A stretch of 64,000 bases of DNA from Candidatus Marinarcus aquaticus (GCF_004116335.1 NZ_PDKN01000007.1:62001-126000), one strand, 5' to 3'. Numbered from the stretch's first letter, positions 1 through 9,734 are shown. The notes: generated from the sequence alone by a model not told the origin. Program-made: numbers and translations.

Positions 1-199
1 CAACTTCGTTGAATTTCAGTGAGTTCATCAACGTATAGTCATTTTCATACACCACATCAGCCACTTTTTGGATGGGGCTAAAATCCCCAATTTCAAACAA
101 AAATATTGCATTTTCATTGGGTGCAATCTCTTTGTCCATCAACTCAAGCAAACGGTCATAAAAATTATCTTTTAATGGTCTTAAATCAAATCGTTTCAT
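1..199 (-). CDS. nuoE: NADH-quinone oxidoreductase NuoE-like subunit, partial (3' end beyond the window)
   Basis: The minus strand opens with ATG at 199-197 and reads without a stop to the window edge. It begins MKRFDLRPLKDNFYD and includes FLFEIGDFSPIQK and LMNSLKFNEV. This resembles the short NuoE-type protein that follows nuoD in Campylobacterota, not the 24-kDa [2Fe-2S] NuoE of E. coli. In that phylum NuoE and NuoF are thought to replace the NADH-oxidising module, with flavodoxin proposed as electron donor; that is family knowledge, not visible here. The start lies 12 bases after the nuoD stop, so it is co-transcribed with nuoABCD. About 66 codons are present and the C-terminus is missing. 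The call rests on position and remembered family resemblance. Confidence 0.72.
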   Translation of the reverse strand, partial: MKRFDLRPLKDNFYDRLLELMDKEIAPNENAIFLFEIGDFSPIQKVADVVYENDYTLMNSLKFNEV

Positions 200-211
200 T
201 TCTGTCTTTGC

Positions 212-1441
212 CTATCTGTCGATTTCACCAAAGACGATGTTCAAGTTACCAATGAGTGTAACAACATCCGCCAATTGATGTCCTGGTAGTAAATCTTCAA
301 GTAACCCTGTGTGCCAAAATGATGGTGCACGAAGCTTCATTTTGTATGCGTATGGAGAACCATCACTGACAATCATAAAACCTAACTCCCCTTTTGGAGA
401 CTCGGTTGCCACATAAACTTCCCCTTTAGGTGGTCGCATCCCTTGAGTTACAAGTACAAAGTGTTGCATTAAAGAGTAGTTTTGCGTCATGATGTCCTCT
501 TTAGGAGCGGAGATATACTCAGGTGCGTGTGCCATCAGTTGTGGTTCACTTGTCTTATACATAGAAATAAGCTGTCGTAAAATTTTTGATGACTCTCTCA
601 TCTCTTGCATGTAGCACTTATATCGTCCATATGCGTCACAGGTATTTGCGTATGGAATCTCAAAATCAAGCTCGGGATAGATTCCGTATGGCATCTCTTT
701 TCGTAAATCCCATTTGAAACCACTTCCTCGTAATGCCACGCCTGAACATCCCCACGATTTTGCCAACTCAGGCGTGATGATTCCTACATTTTCTAAACGC
801 ATTCGCCAAATTCTGTTCTCTGTTAAGAGACCTTCATACTTGTCAACCTCTTCAGATAAGATTTTTAAAAATTTCTCTAAGTCTTCACACCATGAAGCAG
901 GAAGATCTAAAGGCACGCCTCCAATTCTTACTGCACTGTGTGTGAGTCGCGCTCCACAATAGTCTTCCATTAAGTCCATGGCAAATTCACGCTCTCTAAA
1001 AGCATAAAGGAAAATCGACATTGCTCCCACATCCAATGCGTGTGTTGCCAACCAGAAAAGGTGAGAGATGATACGATTGAGCTCTAAAAGCATGGTTCGA
1101 ATGATTTCTGCTCGTCGTGGTGCTTCAATACCAAGCAGTTTTTCAACGGCCAATGCAAACCCGTAGTTGTTTGAAGTAGACGCAATATAGTCCATACGGT
1201 CTGTTGTAGGTAAGAACTCGTTGTACATCATATTCTCACCCATTTTCTCCATACCACGGTGCAGATAGCCTACCGAAGGTACGGCTTTTACAATCTCTTC
1301 ACCTTGAAGTTCAAGTATGAGTCGTAATTGACCGTGTGCGGATGGGTGTTGTGGTCCAAAGTTGACCACCATCGTGTTGTCTTCACGCTCGAAGTTTAAG
1401 TTCTCAAAAAATGGTTTTAATCTGTTAACTTTTTGTTGCAT
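212..1441 (-). CDS. nuoD: NADH-quinone oxidoreductase subunit D (49-kDa subunit)
   Basis: Peripheral-arm subunit of respiratory complex I. With NuoB it forms the quinone-binding pocket next to cluster N2. The 409 residues are the normal length for a separate NuoD, so there is no NuoCD fusion. Diagnostic motifs are [11 protein letters not shown] near residue 27, the [10 protein letters not shown] segment, and the C-terminal stretch with SPKGELGF and DGS, all shared with the large subunit of [NiFe] hydrogenases; NuoD lacks the nickel cysteines. It starts 1 base after the nuoC stop and is followed by the nuoE-like gene, so this is one operon reading leftward. No truncation or frameshift is seen. 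Confidence 0.96.
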   Translation of the reverse strand: MQQKVNRLKPFFENLNFEREDNTMVVNFGPQHPSAHGQLRLILELQGEEIVKAVPSVGYLHRGMEKMGENMMYNEFLPTTDRMDYIASTSNNYGFALAVEKLLGIEAPRRAEIIRTMLLELNRIISHLFWLATHALDVGAMSIFLYAFREREFAMDLMEDYCGARLTHSAVRIGGVPLDLPASWCEDLEKFLKILSEEVDKYEGLLTENRIWRMRLENVGIITPELAKSWGCSGVALRGSGFKWDLRKEMPYGIYPELDFEIPYANTCDAYGRYKCYMQEMRESSKILRQLISMYKTSEPQLMAHAPEYISAPKEDIMTQNYSLMQHFVLVTQGMRPPKGEVYVATESPKGELGFMIVSDGSPYAYKMKLRAPSFWHTGLLEDLLPGHQLADVVTLIGNLNIVFGEIDR

Positions 1442-1442
1442 A

Positions 1443-2267
1443 CTATCTTCTCTCTTTTAATTGAACCGATTTTTTTTCATCCAGCTCTTTGACAATGCGT
1501 GCACCAAAGAGTTTCACACCACCCTCTTCTTGGTACGCTAACGGCGTATGTTCTGGCTCTTTCCCATTGGTAATATCGACACCAAATGGTACTTCATGCC
1601 CCAATCGTGCAAATCGTTCTGTGTCGTATCGGTCAATGGCTGCACCATCTCGCTCTTCAGGTCCAATGATATCTCGGGCTTCTTTACCAAAAATTTTATC
1701 CACTTCGTACCATTGTGCGGCTTCATCCCCTTGAAGTGGGTATGTTTTTCTCAATGGGTGGTCGTACCAATCATCGGGCATTAAGATTCGTTTGAGTTTA
1801 TGGTGGTTAATCACTTTCACCCCATACATATCATACATCTCTCGTTCACTCCAGTTGGCCATTTTAAAAACACCCTCAACACTTTGAAGCTCTTGTTTCT
1901 CTTGGATAAATGTTTTCACTCGAAGTCGCTTATGTTTGCTCATTGAAAGCATTTCATAGAAGATTTCAAAGCCACCTTTTTGGGCGATAAAATCAATGGC
2001 CGAAAGCTCCATAAGCATATCAAACTCCAACTCTTCTTTAAGCAGAGTTAATACTTTGACGTTATCATCTGGTTTGATATAAAAAACCAAGTGTTCTTGC
2101 TCTAAAAAGGCTTCAATGACATCAAACTTTGCTTTGATAGTTTCAAGATCTTTTGCAAACAGGGTATCTTCACTCACATCATATCGAGGCGTATGGGGTA
2201 CCACATGAAATCTGTCTGTGTAGTACGATTTTCTCTGTACATCTTTTTTAGGACTATATGCTCTCAT
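1443..2267 (-). CDS. nuoC: NADH-quinone oxidoreductase subunit C (30-kDa subunit)
   Basis: Peripheral-arm subunit of complex I that packs against NuoD. The protein is 274 residues, longer than many NuoC proteins because of an N-terminal extension of about 60 residues before the conserved core. The core shows the 30-kDa signature: the segment [14 protein letters not shown] followed by [20 protein letters not shown]. The start codon overlaps the last base of nuoB, so translation is likely coupled. The C-terminal tail after the core (from about residue 190) is acidic and not recognised. Identification is firm from the signature and the gene order. Confidence 0.95.
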   Translation of the reverse strand: MRAYSPKKDVQRKSYYTDRFHVVPHTPRYDVSEDTLFAKDLETIKAKFDVIEAFLEQEHLVFYIKPDDNVKVLTLLKEELEFDMLMELSAIDFIAQKGGFEIFYEMLSMSKHKRLRVKTFIQEKQELQSVEGVFKMANWSEREMYDMYGVKVINHHKLKRILMPDDWYDHPLRKTYPLQGDEAAQWYEVDKIFGKEARDIIGPEERDGAAIDRYDTERFARLGHEVPFGVDITNGKEPEHTPLAYQEEGGVKLFGARIVKELDEKKSVQLKERR

Positions 2268-2776
2268 TACACCAACCTTTTTCGTTTCATGGCTTTACTT
2301 GCAGGCTCTCTTCGGATTTTCTTTTGCAGCATCATCAAGGCGTATTGAAGTGTCTCAGGCCGTGGTGCACACCCTGGAAGATAAATATCTACAGGAACGA
2401 CTCTATCTGCCCCTTGTACAGTTGCATAAGTGTTAAACATACCGCCTGTGTTGGCACAACTTCCCATAGAAATCACCCACTTTGGATCAGGCATTTGGTC
2501 ATAGAGTCTTCTCATGAACTCGGCGTGTTTTTTTGTCAGTGTTCCTGCAATCACGATACAGTCTGATTGTCTTGGTGAGGCTCTAAAAATTGTACCAAAT
2601 CGGTCAAAGTCATATCGTGAAGCACCCGTTGCCATCATCTCAATCGCGCAACAGGCCAACCCATATGTCATGGGCCAAACAGAGTTACTTCGTCCAAAAT
2701 TAATAAACTTATCAATCGAGGTTAAAACGATAGGAGCTCCCCCATCTTTTAAATAGTTTACTTTATGCTGTGCCAT
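2267..2776 (-). CDS. nuoB: NADH-quinone oxidoreductase subunit B (20-kDa, PSST subunit)
   Basis: Carries the terminal [4Fe-4S] cluster N2 of complex I, which passes electrons to the quinone. The adjacent cysteines are visible in [11 protein letters not shown], and further ligands lie in [10 protein letters not shown] and [11 protein letters not shown] chose the ATG at 2776 ([13 protein letters not shown]) rather than an in-frame start 7 codons upstream (2797), because the protein then begins at the usual NuoB N-terminus. The gene overlaps the 3' end of nuoA by 19 bases and abuts nuoC, consistent with a compact operon. Confidence 0.96.
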   Translation of the reverse strand: MAQHKVNYLKDGGAPIVLTSIDKFINFGRSNSVWPMTYGLACCAIEMMATGASRYDFDRFGTIFRASPRQSDCIVIAGTLTKKHAEFMRRLYDQMPDPKWVISMGSCANTGGMFNTYATVQGADRVVPVDIYLPGCAPRPETLQYALMMLQKKIRREPASKAMKRKRLV

Positions 2777-3147
2777 TCCAGCGCTCCTTTTTTCCATGCA
2801 TAGATGAATCCAATGGTCAATAAAAGAATAAACAGAATCATCTCAATAAATCCAAACCATCCCAATACTTTAAAGTCCACTGCCCACGGGAACATAAAGA
2901 TAATTTCAACATCAAACAAAATAAATAAAAGTGCCATTAAATAGAATTGTACTGAGACAGTGTTTGGCTGTTTTGTTACCTCTGGTCCACATTCATACAG
3001 TGTGGTTTTGAGCTTCTCTGTATCTAAACGTGCAAGTTTTCGACTGACCAATCGTGCCAATGCCACTGTGGCAATAAACGCACCAAAAGTCAATAAAAAC
3101 ATGAAAAATGCACCAAAATACGGATGAGCAAAGTCCATATGACTCAT
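2758..3147 (-). CDS. nuoA: NADH-quinone oxidoreductase subunit A
   Basis: Small membrane subunit of complex I with three predicted transmembrane helices: near residues 10-32, 70-90 and 95-115 of the shorter protein. The family segment YECGPEV, with its conserved cysteine in the first loop, is present. The start is set at 3147 ([12 protein letters not shown]) because AAGGAG lies 5-10 bases upstream on the minus strand. An in-frame start 14 codons upstream has no such site. It is the first gene of the leftward nuo operon, and its upstream region (3148-3380) holds the likely promoter. Confidence 0.94.
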   Translation of the reverse strand: MSHMDFAHPYFGAFFMFLLTFGAFIATVALARLVSRKLARLDTEKLKTTLYECGPEVTKQPNTVSVQFYLMALLFILFDVEIIFMFPWAVDFKVLGWFGFIEMILFILLLTIGFIYAWKKGALEWHSIK

Positions 3148-3174
3148 AAGTGTCTCCTTGAATATAATTAAAAA

Positions 3175-3180
3175 ATTATA
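3175..3180 (-). promoter_or_regulatory. Likely -10 box of the nuo operon
   Basis: TATAAT on the minus strand, 28 bases upstream of the nuoA start. No clear -35 hexamer is seen, which is usual for sigma-70 promoters in this phylum. The remaining intergenic stretch (3181-3372) also holds the perfect palindrome TTACATGTAA at about 3249-3258, which could be an operator; this is inference only. Confidence 0.5.
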
Positions 3181-3372
3181 ATTACACATAGTAATAAATG
3201 CTATATATTAGCCAATAGAGGCTAAAATGCTACTAAATCGCGACTGGTTACATGTAATTATTACATCCACCCTCTTCAAAATGGATATGACTATTTCGTT
3301 TGCAGATACCTAATTAAAACGAAATATGTGTTAAGGATATATTAAAGCCGAAAAGGCTTATTTCAAACAAAA

Positions 3373-3392
3373 GGCCTCTTTTAAAAGAAGCC
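3373..3392 (-). terminator. Rho-independent terminator of the AAA+ ATPase transcription unit
   Basis: Read on the minus strand, a 20-base near-perfect palindrome (GGCTTC ... GAGGCC arms) overlaps the stop codon of the AAA+ gene and runs into TTTTGTTT. A second small GC hairpin (AAGCC ... GGCTT) follows at about 3350-3365. The fit to an intrinsic terminator is good. Confidence 0.6.
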
Positions 3393-5114
3393 CACTTTGC
3401 TCTCTTTATCAAATTGTGATTTCAACTCTTTTTCAATCTCTTCAATAAATGTTTGAGTTTTAAAAACGGGTTCATCTTCGACCGCCACTTTATAGGCGCT
3501 GTTTTTAATCACCATCTCAATTTGCCCTCCGGTTAAAGAGTATTGTGCCAAGCTTTTGACATCAAAGTTCTTTTCAAGCGGCAAATTTTCTGGCAATAGT
3601 TTATTCCATAACTCTAATCGTTGTTCTTCATTTGGTTTTACAAACTCAATTTTATAGTTAAATCTTCTTGAAAATGCTTTATCAATGTTTTCAAGCAAGT
3701 TTGTAGTTGCAATTAATATACCGTCAAAGCGTTCTATCTGTTCTAAAAAGATATTTTGCATCTGATTGTGCATCTTTTCACTGCCTGACATACCATCCGT
3801 TGAACGTGAACTTAAAAACTGATCGGCTTCATTTAGAAGTAAAATGGGCTCAGTTTTGGTCTTTTCACACAACTCTTTATACGTATCAAAGATGCCTCGT
3901 ACGTTCTTTTCGCTCTCTCCTACATACATGGAAAGAATTTTTGAACAGTCAAAACTCAATACTTGTTTTTTAAGTGATTTAGCCAATGCCAAAGAGGTCA
4001 ATGTTTTCCCTGTACCAGCAGCACCGTAAAAGATGATTCTGGCATCGATGCCTTTTTTCTTATCTTTAATTCCCCACGCTTTGAGTCGGTTGACAACATT
4101 TTTGTCAACTTGTTTCAATAATGCATCCAACGTCTCTCTTGTTTTTGGGTTTAAGACCACATCGTCCAAGCTTTTATTGGATGAAATAAGTTCAAACATA
4201 TCTTGCTCTTTAATCAACGCATCAAGTTTAATCTTATCTTGTCGGCTCTTCTTTTTTGTAGGGTGTGAAATCTTGTACAAAATATCATCAGGAATATAGA
4301 AGTTTCGATTAATCCCTCCAAAAGGGGTGAGCATCTCGTCATAATCGACCAATCCACTTGAAACGAGTTTTGAACTCTCTTCAAGCAGACTTCGGTGTTT
4401 GATTTTTTCATAATCATCACTTGAAATGAGTTCAATAAGCGTATTCATATCTCGAATAGACTCATCCCCACCTGCATACTCCTCTTTAAGCAGCGCTAAA
4501 AACAGCGTCTGCTCTTGTTCATTCAAATCGTGGTCTTTAAAAAACCCTTCGAGCATGATTTCAGTGGGTGTGACCTTCACACGCTCTTTGATACGGTTTT
4601 CAAGCATGGTCAACTTTGACTTTAGGCGGTTGATATTGGGACTGCTTGCATCAAAGTTGTGTTTAGAGATATTGAGTTTTTGTGCCAAATCGATTTTGAA
4701 AAACTGATCTTGCAAATACTCCAAGTGGTCGCTGTATTGTTTGACTTCAGGAAGTACAAACTCAGTCAAACCACCTTCTAGTAGTTTTAAAAACATACTG
4801 CTTAAAGTCACACTTGAATTCAGAAGCTCCAGTGTTGCGATTTCACTCATTTTAAGATGGTTAAAGTTGCTTTGAACAATCCATCCCAACTCTAAAAGCG
4901 ATTTAATCTGATTTAACTTATCAAGATGTTCATGTTTTTTCACATCATAAAACTCAGCTAATATGTCATACACCAACACAATGTCATTGCTTCCCACATA
5001 CTGTTTAAGCATGTATTGTAAAATACGTGCTTCCTCCACCGTACACTTCAATTGTGTATAGATATCGCTTTGTTCCATATCTTGAAGTTCTAAAAACTTG
5101 ATAATATCTTTCAT
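3381..5114 (-). CDS. AAA+ family ATPase (Cj0377-like)
   Basis: A 577-residue protein with a helical N-terminal region of about 330 residues and a C-terminal AAA+ module. Walker A is GAAGTGKT and Walker B is PILLLNEADQF, with Asn before the catalytic Glu where most AAA+ proteins have Asp. Sensor 1 is IATTN and the arginine-finger region is AFSRRFN. The layout resembles the Campylobacter Cj0377-type ATPase annotated as a CDC48-like subfamily, whose function is not established. The N-terminus contains several EQEQ/LLEE-type helices but no recognised domain. It starts 1 base before the stop of the upstream small membrane protein gene, so the two are probably co-transcribed. A terminator overlaps its stop codon. 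Confidence 0.75.
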   Translation of the reverse strand: MKDIIKFLELQDMEQSDIYTQLKCTVEEARILQYMLKQYVGSNDIVLVYDILAEFYDVKKHEHLDKLNQIKSLLELGWIVQSNFNHLKMSEIATLELLNSSVTLSSMFLKLLEGGLTEFVLPEVKQYSDHLEYLQDQFFKIDLAQKLNISKHNFDASSPNINRLKSKLTMLENRIKERVKVTPTEIMLEGFFKDHDLNEQEQTLFLALLKEEYAGGDESIRDMNTLIELISSDDYEKIKHRSLLEESSKLVSSGLVDYDEMLTPFGGINRNFYIPDDILYKISHPTKKKSRQDKIKLDALIKEQDMFELISSNKSLDDVVLNPKTRETLDALLKQVDKNVVNRLKAWGIKDKKKGIDARIIFYGAAGTGKTLTSLALAKSLKKQVLSFDCSKILSMYVGESEKNVRGIFDTYKELCEKTKTEPILLLNEADQFLSSRSTDGMSGSEKMHNQMQNIFLEQIERFDGILIATTNLLENIDKAFSRRFNYKIEFVKPNEEQRLELWNKLLPENLPLEKNFDVKSLAQYSLTGGQIEMVIKNSAYKVAVEDEPVFKTQTFIEEIEKELKSQFDKESKVGFF

Positions 5115-5471
5115 CTATTGTTTGTCCTGTAACGCTGTTTTATAGCGTTGTAAATTTTTTTCATTTTTGAACTTTACTTCAACGATGTTTTCATCGGTGT
5201 GAAGAAAAAGATTCTCTTTTTGTTGTTCTATATTGTTAATACGATTATATTGTACTACAGTTTGACTTTTTTCTATATCCAAACGAAAACTGTTGGGTAC
5301 AATATATAAACCATCGGGGCACAACCCTTTATACTCCCCTTTTGAGTAGATAACAGCTTGGCACTTTTTGGCTTTTAAATGGTTTTCTATTTGTTCTAAA
5401 TTGTTATTGTCGTGCCAGTTCAGTCCCAGCACCACAAGGGCAATCACACCCACTAACACTAAAAAAATCAT
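5115..5471 (-). CDS. Small membrane-anchored protein of unknown function
   Basis: A 118-residue protein with one N-terminal hydrophobic helix (residues 1-18) followed by a soluble, charged domain with two cysteines (near residues 38 and 50). I do not recognise the family. The stop codon directly abuts the start of the downstream AAA+ ATPase, suggesting a two-gene operon in which this protein could act as membrane anchor or partner. That role is inferred from adjacency only. Confidence 0.6.
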   Translation of the reverse strand: MIFLVLVGVIALVVLGLNWHDNNNLEQIENHLKAKKCQAVIYSKGEYKGLCPDGLYIVPNSFRLDIEKSQTVVQYNRINNIEQQKENLFLHTDENIVEVKFKNEKNLQRYKTALQDKQ

Positions 5472-5516
5472 ACGCTTCCTTTGAAATGTATATCAATGAT
5501 GATACACAAAAAACTC

Positions 5517-6434
5517 TTAAGCGTTTATGGTACCCAAAATAAAAGCAATGGAGAGAATGGAGACGAGAGTTTGCACGGTGATAATAGAGGACATCAGTTT
5601 TAAATCTCCTCCCAGTTGTCTTGCTAAGATATAACTTGAACTGGCCGTTGGCATGGATGCAAACAGCACCACCACAACTAAGGATTCATGCGTTAAACCA
5701 AAGAGCATGCCCACGGCAAAAATCACAATAGGGAAAACCGCCAGCTTTAAAATAGTGGCCACAAAGAGTTCATACTTGGCTGATTTAATATGTGTCAGTT
5801 CCAAACCAACACCCACGGAGAGAAGTCCTAAAGGCAGTGCCGCGGCACTTAAAATAGAGAGCATCTTTATAAAAAACAGAGGCAGGGGTACACTTAAAAA
5901 GTTAATCGCTCCACCAATGAAACACGCCACAATCAAAGGGTTCGTTGCGATGGATTTAATAAATTTGATGACATTTAAATCCTCTTTGTTCACATAGTAT
6001 GAAAACGCCCCGATGCATAAAAAATTGATAAACGGTATGGCAAACGCAATTAACACAGCCGCCGTGATTAACCCCGTGTCGCCTAACAAGGCGTCCACCA
6101 AGGCTAAAAAGACGTACGTATTAAAACGAATCGCACCTTGTATGACGGACGTAAAAGAGGCAGGGTTGACTTTTTTAAAAAAGCCTATGAATATCGTTAA
6201 AAGCAACATTGCAACCAGTGCAATAAGCCCTGTTAAAACCACATCAAAACTGTTGATTTCACTTAAGTTTGCCGTTGAGAGTTTATAAATCAAAAGAGAA
6301 GGAAATAGAATATAATAGGTAAATCTGTCGGCCATTGGCCAAAAATCTGATGAAGGAAATTTCAATCGCTTTAGGAAATATCCCATCGAAATCAATAAAA
6401 AAATGGGTATGAGTGTTGTTATTATATTTTGCAT
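5517..6434 (-). CDS. AEC (auxin efflux carrier) family transporter
   Basis: A 305-residue integral membrane protein with about ten hydrophobic segments arranged as two five-helix halves, typical of the bacterial AEC/PIN-like family. It starts MQNIITTLIPIFLLIS, and the second half carries the small-residue-rich segment ASMPTASSSYILA. Characterised bacterial members carry malate, malonate or other organic acids; the substrate here cannot be read from sequence. The gene stands alone. Its -10 box ends only six bases before the ATG and no Shine-Dalgarno sequence is visible, so the mRNA may be leaderless. Confidence 0.85.
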   Translation of the reverse strand: MQNIITTLIPIFLLISMGYFLKRLKFPSSDFWPMADRFTYYILFPSLLIYKLSTANLSEINSFDVVLTGLIALVAMLLLTIFIGFFKKVNPASFTSVIQGAIRFNTYVFLALVDALLGDTGLITAAVLIAFAIPFINFLCIGAFSYYVNKEDLNVIKFIKSIATNPLIVACFIGGAINFLSVPLPLFFIKMLSILSAAALPLGLLSVGVGLELTHIKSAKYELFVATILKLAVFPIVIFAVGMLFGLTHESLVVVVLFASMPTASSSYILARQLGGDLKLMSSIITVQTLVSILSIAFILGTINA

Positions 6435-6440
6435 TTGCGT

Positions 6441-6446
6441 ATTATA
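6441..6446 (-). promoter_or_regulatory. -10 box directly upstream of the AEC carrier gene
   Basis: TATAAT on the minus strand, separated from the ATG at 6434 by six bases. That places the expected transcription start on or next to the start codon. Confidence 0.5.
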
Positions 6447-6483
6447 TCACAGAAAGGTTAGAGCACAAGGAATACTAAATATT

Positions 6484-9400
6484 CTAATAGTCTTCACAAC
6501 TCAATTCAACCTGTTTTATCACTAAAGCTAAAGCTTCTACTGCATTGTCTGGTGGATATTTATATTTTTTAAGAAGTCTTTTTACTTCTCTTCTCATTCT
6601 AGCTCTTGTGTTCTCTTTGTATTGCCAATCTATTGTTTTAGAATTTTGTATTGTTTTTGTAAGTTCTATTGCTAACTCTTTTAAGACACTTTCATCCATA
6701 GCTTCTTTTACAGTATCAAACTTTGTCAGGGCATCATAAAATGATTTTTCTTCATCTGTTAGTCCCAGTTCATTCCCTTTTAGGAAATCTTCCATCATAT
6801 CTTTTGACATTTTTAAAAGTTCATCTATCACTTCTGCATTTGTAAGGGCTTTATTATTGTATTTGTTCATCACTTCATTCATCAAAAATGAGAATTTTTC
6901 ACTCTGAACTAAGTTTGTTTTTTCATACGCTTTTATTTTATTTGATAATAATCTTTTTAGAAGTTCTAAAGCTATATTTTTTCTTTTCATTGAAGATATC
7001 TCTTTTAGAAACTCTTCATTAAAAATATCCAACTCACTTTGTTTGATACCTAAAATATCATTAAGTTCTAAAATTGAATCTTTTTGAATAGAATCTTTTA
7101 CTAAAGTTAAAACTCTTTGATTTATCTCTTTTAGATTAAACTCTTTCCCTTCTAGTTTATTTAAAGCACTTTTTACTGCTTTAAAATAAGCAATCTCTAG
7201 TTTCATATCATCATCAAGCATTGAGTTACAAAGTGTTTGTGCTGCATTTAATTCACTTACTTTTTTATTAAACTCTTTTTTTATATTTTCTTCACCATAA
7301 CTTTCTATTAAAACGTGTTCTAGACCATCACCAATAAGAGTTAATCTATTTTTATCGCTTCCTGTTTTAAAACTACTATAATCAAAAGCTGAAAAAAGTT
7401 TTCTCAAGAAAGTTAAAGAATCTTCTAACTTATGGAAAGCTTCATCAAGGTTTAACTCAACTTTATCCTTATCTCTTCTTGTATATGTTTGTAATGCCTC
7501 TTTTAGTGAGCCCATAATTCCTATATAATCAACTACAAGTCCACCTACTTTGTCTTTAAAAACCCTATTTATTCTAGCTATAGCTTGCATTAGATTGTGT
7601 GATTTCATAGGTTTATCAATATACATTGTACTCATAGAAGGTACATCAAATCCAGTAAGCCACATATCCACAACAATTACTATTTTTAATTCATCATTTA
7701 TATCTTTGATTCTTTTTGCTAAATAAACCCTATCCTCTTTTGTGGTTTCATATTTTTTTAAAAGTTCATCATCACTTGCACTTGATGTCATAACAACTTT
7801 TATTTTTCCTTTATCCATATCATCACTATGCCAAGAAGGTCGAAGTTTAATAATTTGGTCATAAAGATTTACTGCTATTTTTCTATTCATACAAACTATC
7901 ATCGCTTTGTCTAAAAACTTTGGAGCAAGTATTAGTTCTCTGTCTTCATAGTGAGTTACTATATCCATAGCTAACATCTCTAGTCTATGGGCATCTCCTA
8001 CTATCTCTTCTAGCTTTGTGAATTTTCTTTTTGATTCATCAATAAGCTCTATAGGTGCGCCTTCATCTTCTAGTTTTTCATACTCTTCATCAATCTCATT
8101 TAAAACTTTTTCATCTAATTTTAGTTTTGCAATTCTACTTTCATAATATATCTTTACAGTTGAGCCATCTTCTACAGCTTGGGTCATATCATAAATATCA
8201 ACCTCATCCCCGAAAATCTCCCTTGTGGATTTATCACTATTTTCTATTGGAGTTCCTGTAAAACCTATAAAAGTTGCATTTGGTAAGGCGTCTCTAATAT
8301 GTTTGGCATATCCATAGCTTATTTTCCCTGTTTTTGTGTCAACCTTTGCTTCTAAGCCATATTGACTTCTGTGGGCTTCATCTGCAATAAGTATAATATC
8401 CCTTCTATCACTTAAACACTCTATTTGTACTTCATCATCTTTTAGAGCAAATTTTTGAATTGTGGTAAATATTATTCCTCCACTTTCTCTATTTAACTTA
8501 TCTCTTAAATCATCTTTATCTTCTATTTGTATTGGTGTTTGTCTTAAGATACTATTTGCTTTTGAAAAAGTAGTAAATAGTTGCATATCTAAATCATTTC
8601 TATCGGTTAATATTATTACCGTAGGATTTTTCAAAGCTTGTATGATAGAGCTTGTATAAAATACCATAGAGAGTGATTTTCCACTTCCTTGTGTATGCCA
8701 TACAAGACCTGCTTTTTTTGATTTCTCTAAGATTGAGCTTACCGTAGAATCCACTGCTTTTTTTACTGCAAAATATTGATGATAGGCACTTAATATCTTT
8801 GTGCTTTTTACCCCATCTTCTACAAAAACAATAAAGTTTTTTATAATATCTAAAAGTCTACTTTTTTCAAACATTCCTAAAAGTAAAGTTTCTATTTGAA
8901 TATGTGAATTTAATTTTACTCCATCTACACTTTTCCAAGCACTAAATCTCTCAAGATTTGAGCTTATGGTTCCAGCTTTGGCATTTACTCCATCACTTAT
9001 CACCATAAAAGCATTTGTATTAAATAGACTTGGAATCTTTTTTATATAAGTTTGCAATTGATTATAAGCTTTTTCACACCCTACTTTTTCATTTGATAAG
9101 GACTTTAACTCAAAAACAACCAGAGGCAAGCCATTTATAAAAACTATCAAATCAGGTCGTCTCTCATCAAACTCTACGATAGTAAACTGATTGACTATCA
9201 GAAATTCATTTTTTGAAATATCTTTAAAATCAAAAAGATATACCTTGTCCCCTTTGTCATTTCCATCTTTATCTTTATAGACAACATCCACACCTTCTAC
9301 TAAATACTTATGAAAGGTCTTATTATTTTCACTCATCATAGGTGAATTTGGGTGAATAACTTGTTTGAATACATCTTCTAAAATATCTTTTGCAATAGTA

Positions 9401-9582
9401 GGATTAATCCTTTTTAAGCTATCAAAGAATTTCTCTTTTAGAATAACTTCATGAAAATCATCTCTAGCACTCTCTACTGTTTCTGGAGCTATATCTATAC
9501 CACTTTTATACTCATAAGCTAAATCATTTTCAAAGATTTGTATTACTGCTTGTTCTAAATTGTTTTCGTAAAAGTTATTCAT
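6484..9582 (-). CDS. hsdR: Type I restriction enzyme, R (motor/nuclease) subunit
   Basis: ATP-dependent translocase and endonuclease of a type I restriction-modification system; with HsdM and HsdS it cuts unmodified DNA at a distance from the recognition site. The 1032 residues are full length. The order is N-terminal PD-(D/E)xK nuclease (RPDLIVF ... FELKS, about residues 140-160), then SF2 helicase domains with Walker A TQGSGKS (Lys302), the DEAH box at 401-404, motif III GFTGTP, and motif VI QAIARINR. A helical C-terminus follows. It is the last gene of the operon, starting one base inside the stop of a 50-codon gene (TAATG overlap). The usual MNNFYENNLEQAV beginning confirms this start. 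All genes from hsdM to here read the same way with overlaps or gaps up to 11 bases. Confidence 0.95.
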   Translation of the reverse strand: MNNFYENNLEQAVIQIFENDLAYEYKSGIDIAPETVESARDDFHEVILKEKFFDSLKRINPTIAKDILEDVFKQVIHPNSPMMSENNKTFHKYLVEGVDVVYKDKDGNDKGDKVYLFDFKDISKNEFLIVNQFTIVEFDERRPDLIVFINGLPLVVFELKSLSNEKVGCEKAYNQLQTYIKKIPSLFNTNAFMVISDGVNAKAGTISSNLERFSAWKSVDGVKLNSHIQIETLLLGMFEKSRLLDIIKNFIVFVEDGVKSTKILSAYHQYFAVKKAVDSTVSSILEKSKKAGLVWHTQGSGKSLSMVFYTSSIIQALKNPTVIILTDRNDLDMQLFTTFSKANSILRQTPIQIEDKDDLRDKLNRESGGIIFTTIQKFALKDDEVQIECLSDRRDIILIADEAHRSQYGLEAKVDTKTGKISYGYAKHIRDALPNATFIGFTGTPIENSDKSTREIFGDEVDIYDMTQAVEDGSTVKIYYESRIAKLKLDEKVLNEIDEEYEKLEDEGAPIELIDESKRKFTKLEEIVGDAHRLEMLAMDIVTHYEDRELILAPKFLDKAMIVCMNRKIAVNLYDQIIKLRPSWHSDDMDKGKIKVVMTSSASDDELLKKYETTKEDRVYLAKRIKDINDELKIVIVVDMWLTGFDVPSMSTMYIDKPMKSHNLMQAIARINRVFKDKVGGLVVDYIGIMGSLKEALQTYTRRDKDKVELNLDEAFHKLEDSLTFLRKLFSAFDYSSFKTGSDKNRLTLIGDGLEHVLIESYGEENIKKEFNKKVSELNAAQTLCNSMLDDDMKLEIAYFKAVKSALNKLEGKEFNLKEINQRVLTLVKDSIQKDSILELNDILGIKQSELDIFNEEFLKEISSMKRKNIALELLKRLLSNKIKAYEKTNLVQSEKFSFLMNEVMNKYNNKALTNAEVIDELLKMSKDMMEDFLKGNELGLTDEEKSFYDALTKFDTVKEAMDESVLKELAIELTKTIQNSKTIDWQYKENTRARMRREVKRLLKKYKYPPDNAVEALALVIKQVELSCEDY

Positions 9583-9734
9583 TAGGTTAAAACCCTTTCA
9601 ATTATAGTAAAGTCCGTACTTAAGTAATCTTTAATCCCATATAAGTAATAATTCTTATGCTCATTTACCAAAGATGTAAAAAGAGATGGGGTGCTCGCCT
9701 GCCCAAACTGGCGACCATTTTTTATTAAATCCAT
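9582..9734 (-). CDS. 50-residue protein wedged between a basic unknown gene and hsdR
   Basis: This short gene is easily missed. ATG at 9734-9732 begins 10 bases before the end of the upstream gene's stop codon, and its TAA shares one base with the hsdR ATG. The product begins MDLIKNGRQFGQASTP and ends TDFTIIERVLT. It is mostly polar with aromatic residues in the middle (KNYYLYGIKDYL). I do not recognise it. Tight overlap on both sides in the same direction is what translationally coupled genes look like, and there is no alternative explanation for the 140-base gap in an otherwise gapless operon. It is not an HsdR N-terminus, because HsdR has its own normal start in another frame. Confidence 0.62.
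   Translation of the reverse strand: MDLIKNGRQFGQASTPSLFTSLVNEHKNYYLYGIKDYLSTDFTIIERVLT

Noticed and set aside
1489-2756. Long open frames antisense to nuoC and nuoB
   Set aside because: They mirror conserved genes on the other strand, have no ribosome binding site and no recognisable motifs.
9582-9734. Reading the 50-codon frame as an N-terminal extension of HsdR through a frameshift
   Set aside because: HsdR has its normal beginning (MNNFYENNLEQ) at its own ATG, and the two frames overlap as TAATG, typical of separate coupled genes.
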